The translations under genes were made by a program, and so were the position numbers. 64,000 nucleotides of DNA from Coptis chinensis (Eukaryota > Streptophyta > Magnoliopsida > Ranunculales > Ranunculaceae), in NCBI GenBank assembly GCA_015680905.1, contig CM027383.1:37074501-37138500 (forward strand), read 5' to 3'. Positions 56,660-64,000 of the stretch are shown here, in pieces. The notes under the pieces were generated by a model. That model did no database searches, was not told the origin of the DNA, and worked only from the letters and a program-made list of their open reading frames with translations. Each line of letters starts with the position of its first letter. Position 1 is the stretch's first letter.

Positions 56660-57190
56660 CTAACATGTATATAAATTTTAAACCAAGTTTTGATACCCCT
56701 CCAACTAAAAGAAGTATCGATACTTATCATATAATTATATATTTTTAAAACGAGTTTCGATACCCCTCCAACTAAAAGAAGTATTGATACTTATCATATA
56801 CTTATATATTTAAAACGAGTTTCAATACCCCTCCAACTGAAAGAAGTATCAATATTTATCATATACTTATATATTTAAAACGAGTTTCAATACCCCTCCA
56901 ACTAAAAGAAATATCGATACTTATCATATACTTATATATTTAAAACAAGTTTCGATACCCCTCCAACTAAAAGAAGTATCGATACTTATCATATACTTTT
57001 ATATTTAAAATGAGTTTCGATACCCCTCCAACTAAAAGAAGTATCGATACTTATCATATACTTATATATTTAAAACGAGTTTCGATACCCCTCCAACTAA
57101 AAGAAGTATCGATTCCTATTATATACTTATATTTTTAAAATGAGTTTCGATACCCCTCCAACTAAAAGAAGTATCGATACTTATCATGTA
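56660..57190 (+). repeat. Tandem repeat, unit about 61 bp, eight copies
   Basis: Eight copies of a unit containing GAGTTTCGATACCCCTCCAA, CTAAAAGAAGTATCGATACT and TATCATATACTTATATATTT. GAAGTATCGATACTT is itself a short inverted repeat. It lies between the antisense gene and the acidic ORF. Confidence 0.9.
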
Positions 57191-57521
57191 CTTATCATAT
57201 ATTATTTTATTATCCCTTTCCATGCATTTAATATAGTCAATAAATATAGTCATTTAATATAGGCTCATATACCAAAATGTTTGTACAAACATCCTTCAAA
57301 CCTCTGACTATCCCACGCACATACAACGAAGATAACAGCTTTTTCGTACTATCTCCTCTTTTTCATGCTCACCTACCATTAATACTCCTCTTTTTCATAT
57401 TAAATCAACATTAAAAACCTCGTATCCTTGCCCACCGTTTTTCCTTTAAAAACCCTTTGAGACTTTACCTTTTATCATATCTCTTTTTAACTTCCTTGCT
57501 TATTATCTTAGAGAGAAAACC
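57191..57521. other. No gene; leader of the acidic ORF
   Basis: AT-rich stretch with a TTTAAAAA element near 57448 that could be a TATA-like box for the ORF starting at 57522. No coding content. Confidence 0.4.
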
Positions 57522-57944
57522 ATGCACTCCATTTCCCTCTTCCTTATTATTCTTATCATTTCTATGGTTTTACCCGATCATTCTAATCATTCTCCCCCCG
57601 AACATTGGTCTGATTGCCACACCACTGATCTTTCTGATGATGAATGCCATTCAGAAAAAGAAGCTATAAATAATGAAAATAGCGACACATATACTGAAGA
57701 AGAAGAAAAAATTGAAAATGACTATACAAATGAATGGTTTGAAGATCCATATTTTAACGAGCAATCTAAAGATAACAAAGAAGATGATGAAGCAAACCCT
57801 AGTATTTATACTGATGAGGATGATGGCGAAGATGGTGATGATGAAAATGAAAATGAAATGAAGATGAAGATGAAAATGAAGATCCTGATGACGAAGAAGA
57901 TAATGATTAGCTTTGATTCTTGTATTTTTAATGTTCCTTTCTGA
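57522..57944 (+). mobile_element. Small acidic ORF with signal-peptide-like start, within the Tat element
   Basis: The frame starts MHSISLFLIILIISMVLPDH, a hydrophobic leader, followed by a highly acidic part (SDDECHSEKE, YTEEEEKIENDYTNEWFEDP, EDDGEDGDDENENE). It lies on the same strand as the antisense gene, between two tandem-repeat blocks. I know no family for it. It may be a second additional ORF of the element or a captured host fragment. It does not look fully intact at its end. Confidence 0.4.
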
Positions 57945-58179
57945 ACTGTAATAGGCTGCTTTGCCTACTCTTGTTCTCCTTCTAATGACATCTTATTGCC
58001 CTATTTATGATATCAGTTTCCCTACTTTTTAATATTCATTTCTGCTATCGACATAAAAAAAAAATGATATTGATATTCGACATTCGACATTCGACATTCA
58101 AAATGTATTTAAAATATTACTCATAAAACATACCATACTTTCACCGTATTCTGATGTCGACCACTCAACACCACGTATT

Positions 58180-58705
58180 CTTTAATTTTATTGACCTGGT
58201 ATCGAGATGAGGATCTACAGATCACCAGGATTGTATTGACTTGGTATTGAGATGAGGATCTACAGATCACCAGGATTTTTTGACCCGAACTTGACATTTC
58301 TGTCAAGAACTGGATTTGATTTACCTGAACTCGCATTACTGCCAAGAATAGGATTTTATTGACCTGGTATCGAGATGAAGATCTACAGATCACCAGGATT
58401 TTATTGACCTAAACTCGCATTTCTACCAAGAACGGGATTTTATTGACCTGGTATCGAGATGAGGATCTACAAATCACCAGGATTTTATTGACCTGAACTC
58501 ACATTTCTGCCAAGAACAGGATTTTATTGACCTGGTATCGAGATGAGGATCTACAGATCACAAGGATTTTTTTACCCGAACTTGACATTTCTGTCAAGAA
58601 CAGGATTTTATTGACCTGGTATCGAGATGAGGATCTACATAACACCAGGATTTTATTGACCTGAATTCGCATTTCTGCCAAGAACAAGATTTTATTGACC
58701 TGCAA
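58180..58705 (-). repeat. Tandem repeat of two alternating modules
   Basis: The modules TTATTGACCTGGTATCGAGA, TGAGGATCTACAGATCACCA and GGATTTTATTGACCTGAACT, CGCATTTCTGCCAAGAACAG alternate with a period of roughly 80-120 bp, six or seven times, just downstream (in element sense) of integrase. The open minus-strand frames across it are products of the repeat. Confidence 0.85.
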
Positions 58706-58809
58706 TCAATCATATAACTCCATATATACAAATATTTATTATGATAATATCTTTTATTGAATGTATAACCTTGATACCAAATATTACATCATGATACTTG
58801 AAATATCCT

Positions 58810-60071
58810 TTATTGGTAAAATACTTTCAAATTGCTTACATTTTGAGGCTTTGGTAATATTACACCTTCATCCATTTTTAAGTAATAAGCTTCATTTACT
58901 CCAACCTTGTGAATGATATAAGGCCCCTCCCAGCTTGCCGCTAGTTTGCCAACCCCTTTTTCTTTAGTTGCTTGAGTGACCTCTTTCAATACCAAGTTAC
59001 CCTCCTGAAAATGCTTTTCTCTAACTTTCTTGTTGAAAGCTTTTCTCAGCTGCCTGTGATAGGAATCGAGTTTTACCCTTGCTTGATCCTTTGTCTCCTC
59101 AAGACTGAGCACTTTTGAAGCCATTTTTTCATTATTCTGACCGCTCTCTATCATCCTTGTTTTTTATGTCGATACCACCATTTCAGCTGGCGTTACCACC
59201 TCCATACCATATGCCAAAGTGAAAGGCGACTCCCCCGTGGCTGTTCGAGGTGTTGTTCTATAAGCCCACAAAACGTTATTTGGCTCATCCACCCAAAGAC
59301 CCTTCTTGTCTTCTAGTTTTTCTTGATATTATCCATAGTGGTCTTATTTGTTGCCTCTGCTTGCCCGTTACCCTGAGTATAGTATGGCACCAATGTGAAA
59401 TGCTTAACCTTGTAAGATTCCAAAAAAACTTTCACCTTTCCTCCTTCGAACTGCGACCCATTATCTGATATAATAGCATATGGCAATCCATATCGACATA
59501 TGACTCGTTCAAAAAGGAAATTTATAACATCCTTTTCTTTGATATGCTGCAAAGCTATGGCTTCAACCCACTTCGTAAAATAATCTATGACTGCCAATAT
59601 GAACCTTCTTTTACCTCTCCCTGGTGTAAGAGGTCCTACAATATCCATCCCCCATAGAGCAAAAGGCCATGGGTTTGAAACACAATGTAACTCTTCAGCC
59701 GGAACATGTATGGCTTTCCCATGAATTTGGCATTTTACACACTTTTTTGCATATCGAAGGCAATCCCTTCGCATTTGAGGCCAGAAATATCCCTGTCTCA
59801 TGATTTTATTTGCCAACGATCTACCAGCTGAATGGTTTCCACACTCGCCTTCGTGAAGCTCCGCAATGATTAGTTGTGCCTCCTCATACGATATGCATTT
59901 CAAATGTGGCCCTCCAGGATTCTTTCGATATAACTCATTATCAACCAATACATATCTGTGGGCGCCCGACTTAATTTTTCTAGCCTCATTTTTATTCTCC
60001 ACTACTTTTCCATCTGCTAGATATGAAATATATGCTTCCATCCATGACGCCCCCAATGTATCAATTTCCAT
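58810..60071 (-). mobile_element. Tat integrase region (fossil)
   Basis: The N-terminal zinc-binding region reads HEGECGNHSAGRSLANKIM and GYFWPQMRRDCLRYAKKC then VKCQIHGK. The catalytic core has MDIVGPLTPGRGKRRFILAV, IDYFTKWVEAIAL and IISDNGSQFEG, the D,D,35E type. The C-terminal part (58810-59154) has FQEGNLVLKEVTQATKEKGV and LAASWEGPYIIHKVGVNEAY. It inserted the element copy into host DNA. It is split over more than one frame. Confidence 0.85.
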
Positions 60072-60206
60072 GACTTCTTGCTGGTCGATATCGATGTTAG
60101 GCTTTTATTGCACTCCAATATGCATAGTACGACCCTCCGTGTTTTCTAGCATCGCTGCCACATATGCTAATGCATCCGCATGCCTATTCTCATTTCTGTT
60201 GAGATG

Positions 60207-62165
60207 CTAAAATCTTGTTTTACTGAAATACTTCAACTTGGATTTTATAAAATTCAAATAATCCACCATATTTTCACATCTTGCTGAGTATCCCCCATTG
60301 ATCTGACTGACCACGAGCATCGAGTCACTAAAAATCGACAATTCTTTAACATTGAAAGACTTAGCCATCTCAAGCCCAACTATTAAAGCTTCATATTCAG
60401 CCTCATTGTTGGATGCATGAAAACCCAACGTTATTGCTGTCTCGAGCCTTTGATTTTCAGGAGTAACCAACACCACTCCGATGCCACAACCTTTTTCTCC
60501 AGAGGATCCATCGACAAATAGTCTCCAACCATTCGTTCCATCCCATGGATCATCTACATCGATAACATCTTCAGGCTCTTGCAGCATTGCAAATTCCTCT
60601 TCTTCCATTCCCCAACTGGCATCCTCAGATGGAAAATCAGCTAGGAAATCAACTAATATCTGACTCTTTTCTGATACACGGTTTCGATATTCGACTCCAA
60701 ATTTATTTATGAGTACAGACCATTTAGACATTCTTCCTGACTTCGTTGTCCTTGCCAGAATTTGCTTTAACGGGAGATTCGTCATCACTATCACTGAATG
60801 TGCTTGAAAATATGGTTTTAACCTCTGAGATGGGAATAATAGTGCCAGAGCATATTTTTCTAGCATTGAATATCGAGTCTCAGCCTCGAGCATTGTTTTA
60901 CTTTGAAAATACACTGGTCTTTCCAACCCACCTTAAACTTTCACCAAGACAGAACTTATAGCGAAATCTGATACAACCAAATAAAGGAGCAAACTTTCTC
61001 CCTCCTCTGGCTTTGTTAGAGTCGGTACTTCTTGGAGATATTTCTTTAATTCAGAAAATGCTTCTTCACACTCTTCATTCCAACAAAATTTGACATTCTT
61101 TTTGAGCAACTTAAAAAGTGGCTTACAACGATCAGAAGTTCTGGAGATGAACCTATTTAGTGCCGCTATCCTTCCCGTCAACCTTTGTATTTGCTTTCGG
61201 GTTGTTGGTGACGGCATTTGCTGAAGTGCTCGTATTTTATCAGGATTAGCATCGATACCCCGCTTCGTAACGATATAACCCAAAAACTTGCCCGAGCTAA
61301 CCACAAATGTACATTTTTCCGGATTAAGCTTCATATTAAACTCTCTCAATATTCTGAATACAGTACCGAGGTCCTTTATATGATCTCCCGCTTTCATAGA
61401 CTTAATGACCATGTCATCGATATAGACCTCGACAATATGTTTGATGAGTTTTTTGAACATCTTCTCCTATAATCTTTGGTACGTGGCTCCAGCATTCTTT
61501 AAACCAAATGGCATTCTGATGAAACAGTATATTCCTCCATTGACCACGAATGCCGTTTTTAACTGATCTAGTACAACCATTAGAATCTAAAAATATCCTG
61601 AATAACCATCACAAAAACTAATCAACTCGAAACCAGAAGTTCGGTCCACCAACTCGTCAATTCAAGGCATAGGATAATGATCCTTTGGACACTTTCTATT
61701 TACATCAGTAAAGTCTACACAGATCCGAACTCTACCATCTTTCTTGGGCACAACCACTATATTTTCTACCCATTCAGAATGCTCGACTTCTTTGATGATG
61801 TTATTATCTAACATCTTTTGTATCTCTGCTTGCACCGCTTCTTCGTATATTGGTCTCACCTTTCTGTGCTTTTGATGTATTGGAGTTGCATTTTCTTCCA
61901 TATTTAACTTGTGCGTACAGATATCTGGATCGATACCAATGAGATCCGACATCAACCATAAAAAAACATCATGCTTCTCCTTTAAAAAGACTACCAACTC
62001 TTTTCTTATATTTTTATCCATTTTTGTACCAATGAACGTATGACGTTCACTTTCTCCTATCCCAATATTAATCCTTTCCACCGATTTTATTGTTTTTCTT
62101 TCCCATGGTTGCTCCTCATGTTGTTTCAGCTCTTGAGTGAACTTTACTTGCTCCTGTATCCGCAT
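60207..62165 (-). mobile_element. Tat reverse transcriptase and RNase H region (fossil)
   Basis: The reverse transcriptase starts in 61662-62165 (VVVPKKDGRVRICVDFTDVN, RKCPKDHYPMP) and continues in 60933-61460 with the catalytic VYIDDMVIKS and the thumb/connection parts (GKFLGYIVTKRGIDANPDKI). The RNase H part (60207-60926) has LPLKQILARTTKSGRMSKW, WRLFVDGSSGEKGCGIGVVL, NNEAEYEALIVGLEMA and SIFSDSMLVVSQINGGY. The domains are in normal order. Several breaks separate them. Confidence 0.85.
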
Positions 62166-62333
62166 ATTGATGTCGGCAGTGAAGTTTTCAGAATCGCTAT
62201 GTAGAGTTTTCCACGACGCCCCCAGTATCTTGGGTTTTACCCTTCATCATTCCCTTTACTGTAACAAAATTACACTTTTCTGATTCTGACTGATCACCCC
62301 TAATCTCATGTAAACCAGATATGGTTGGGAATC

Positions 62334-62858
62334 TTAAAACTTGATAAAATGTACTAGGAACAGCACACATTTATGTATCCATTTTCTTCCTAATATAGCA
62401 TTATGATAAGATTGGTGCTTGATAACCACAAATTTTGTCATCACCATTTGAGGCATCGCTCTTACTAGCAATTTTATCTCTCCAGCTGGTCTGGTACACG
62501 TTCCATTAAACCCATACGAACTGAACTTCGGGGGCTTTAAATGTGACTCATCGAAACCAATTCCGCTAAACGCCTTCCAAAATAGAATATTAACTGAACT
62601 ACCACAGTTCACTAATATCTTCTATACATCATAACCCGAAATACGCAAAGTGCTTAGCAAAGCATTATCATGTGGTAACATTACCTTGGACAAATCTTCC
62701 GGTACGAACATGATTTCCCCTGGAACACTAGCCGATATCAGTTGCTGGCTCACTGGTACTGGCTTGATATTGACCTCGAGCACTTCTTTGACCGTTGAGA
62801 TCTTCCTTATCTTATCTCGAACAATCTTTTTCTGAGGAATTTCCCCCCGATAAATCAT
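62334..62858 (-). mobile_element. Tat protease region (fossil)
   Basis: It shows VPEDLSKVMLPHDNALLSTL then a retropepsin-like stretch (MNCGSSVNILFWKAF) and AILGRKWIHK, equivalent to the usual I-L-G-R-x-W motif. It lies between the gag finger region and reverse transcriptase. Confidence 0.75.
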
Positions 62859-63933
62859 GTTTATTACCCCCCAAAGGCTTCTCTCGTATCATTGCCGTCT
62901 CTACTGGCCTGATATCTGCCCGAAACTCTCTCAACTTTCCATCTTTCATTAGCCTGTCTATTTCCTTAACTAACTGGAGACATCTATTTGTCTCATGGTT
63001 CTCAACCTTGTGAAACTGACAATACGGCTTCCCCTTTATTTCTCTTAGAGTGTATTTCGGCCACACAACAAAATCTTCCTTTTCTATTATTCGCAAAATA
63101 TCTTCTAGGGTAGAATTCAGAGCTATAAATTTACTAGGATTGAGTTCCTCTCTCAAAGTCTTATCATATTTCCGTCACTGCTGTGGCTTATTATCTCTAT
63201 TAGAGTAATTGTCCTGAGGTCTCTTATTCTCTGATCTCGAGGAATCTCGTCTTTCATGGCGATCCTTATTATCCTTTTCTTTTTTCTCCGCATCAGTTAC
63301 TTGTAAAACTGCCTGCGCATTGGCGGTTCTCAACCCCTCTTCTACTAATATATCTTTATCGACCTTGTCATACAACTCCTGCAATGTTTTAACTTGTTTT
63401 CTAAGTAAATACTTATGCATAAAAGATCCTGGCATTAATCCTGCTTGAAACACTATGACAGCCGTCATTTCCGATTCATCTAACATTTCCACCGACTGTG
63501 TCTCAGCCTTGAACCTTGTTAAGAAATCCTTCATAGATTCTTTCTTTGCTTGCTTTAACTGAAACAAAACCGACACCTGCTTAGGTTTCACCCTCTGGTG
63601 ACCATAATTAGTTAGGAACCTTTCTTCAATTTCTCTAAAGCTTGAGATTGACCCCTCTGGAATTGTACAAAACCACTTTAAAGCTTTGCCCTTTAAGCTT
63701 GACGAAAAAGATCGACATAGTACAGTATCCCAATATTCAGTACCCTGATATATTGAGAACTGATGTCGGTAACTAAAAAGATGGTCCATTGGATCCGTAG
63801 CTCCTTCATATTGGCTTAATTTTGGATTCTTAAACTTCGGAGGTAACGAAGCCCTCTCTATCTCTTTATTTAATGGATTTCTACCGACATCATCTGCTAG
63901 CTTCCTTATCGATGCTGATACTTTTTCTAACAA
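62812..63933 (-). mobile_element. Tat gag and zinc-finger region (fossil)
   Basis: The gag core reads PPKFKNPKLSQYEGATDPMD, FSSSLKGKALKWFCTIPEGS, RFLTNYGHQRVKPKQVSVLF and QLKQAKKESMKDFLTRFKAE. The finger part (62812-63156) is KPYCQFHKVENHETNRCLQL. It resembles the gag of the fragment at 12.0-13.3 kb in order and motifs but is clearly a different family. It may continue past the right edge. Confidence 0.8.
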
Positions 63934-64000
63934 CCGATCCCCTAACCGCCCGACATCATTTCTTGCACCATTTCCTTTGTAACTAGTACTTTTCCTTCTT

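Larger units (their letters stand above)
52962..64000 (-). mobile_element. Tat-lineage Ty3/gypsy retroelement, 3' part
   Basis: Reading leftward on the minus strand: gag (about 62812-63933), protease (62334-62858), reverse transcriptase with RNase H (60207-62165), integrase (58810-60071), tandem repeats, an antisense additional gene (plus strand, 53374-56425) and a probable 3' LTR (about 52962-53338). The 5' LTR is beyond the right edge. The gag/pol order and the extra gene between pol and 3' LTR fit the Tat lineage, where additional ORFs, some antisense, are known. The pol region has about four or five breaks, so it is inactive. Age is unknown without both LTRs. Confidence 0.8.

Noticed and set aside
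58121-58705. Minus-strand frames with repeated SSSRYQVNKILFL units as a repeat protein
   Set aside because: They are an open-frame by-product of the tandem DNA repeat downstream of the Tat integrase.
1-64000. tRNA, rRNA or microRNA genes
   Set aside because: I saw no tRNA-like box A/box B pair with a cloverleaf, no rRNA sequence and no convincing long foldback apart from the MULE palindromes. A dedicated scan could not be run.

Overview
The window looks like a repeat-rich intergenic or pericentromeric stretch of a flowering-plant nuclear genome, probably a eudicot. It is AT-rich and has GT-AG introns. It carries plant-type mobile elements: Athila and Tat lineage Ty3/gypsy, hAT with DUF659, CACTA, PIF/Harbinger-like, MULE with Ulp1 protease genes, Helitron, and L1-type LINE with RNase H. 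I cannot name the species. No complete, clearly functional host gene is visible; host-derived sequence is mostly broken (type I MADS, F-box-associated, RRM-like and small secreted fragments).

Layout. Positions 1-4593 hold the 5' part of an Athila element (minus strand) with a full 1.6 kb LTR, inserted in a coding exon of a hAT transposase gene (4594-6609; probable element end near 7209). A CACTA terminus lies at 8857-9197. A Harbinger-like element with TTA target duplications (10310-13845) encloses a 5' fragment of a Tat retroelement. Positions 14289-29954 form one 15.7 kb Mutator-like element (MULE). It carries a MuDR-type transposase (minus) and two paralogous multi-exon Ulp1/C48-type protease genes (plus), all decayed. 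From 30.5 to 41.3 kb runs an L1-type LINE whose RNase H region is split by a 4.64 kb non-autonomous Helitron (36268-40908). Then come a broken type I MADS gene (41420-42080), small host-like fragments (43.1-47.6 kb), more Harbinger-like copies with a solo LTR (47.9-49.5 kb), an F-box-associated pseudogene (51.8-52.9 kb), and the 3' part of a Tat-lineage retroelement (53-64 kb, minus) with an antisense additional gene.

The most unusual structure is inside the MULE. Roughly 115-120 copies (counted by eye) of a 21-bp near-palindrome, arms TATGAACA / TGTTCATA around a 5-base centre, lie in twelve clusters. They are in introns and intergenic parts of the element, including the transposase intron, but not in its exons. 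I saw none outside the element. Several clusters sit in corresponding introns of the two Ulp1 paralogues, have cluster-specific centre sequences, and are separated by linkers that share a CAAGGAC core with the element's terminal repeats. This is the best candidate for an undescribed system: an element-private hairpin-forming or transposase-binding repeat family.
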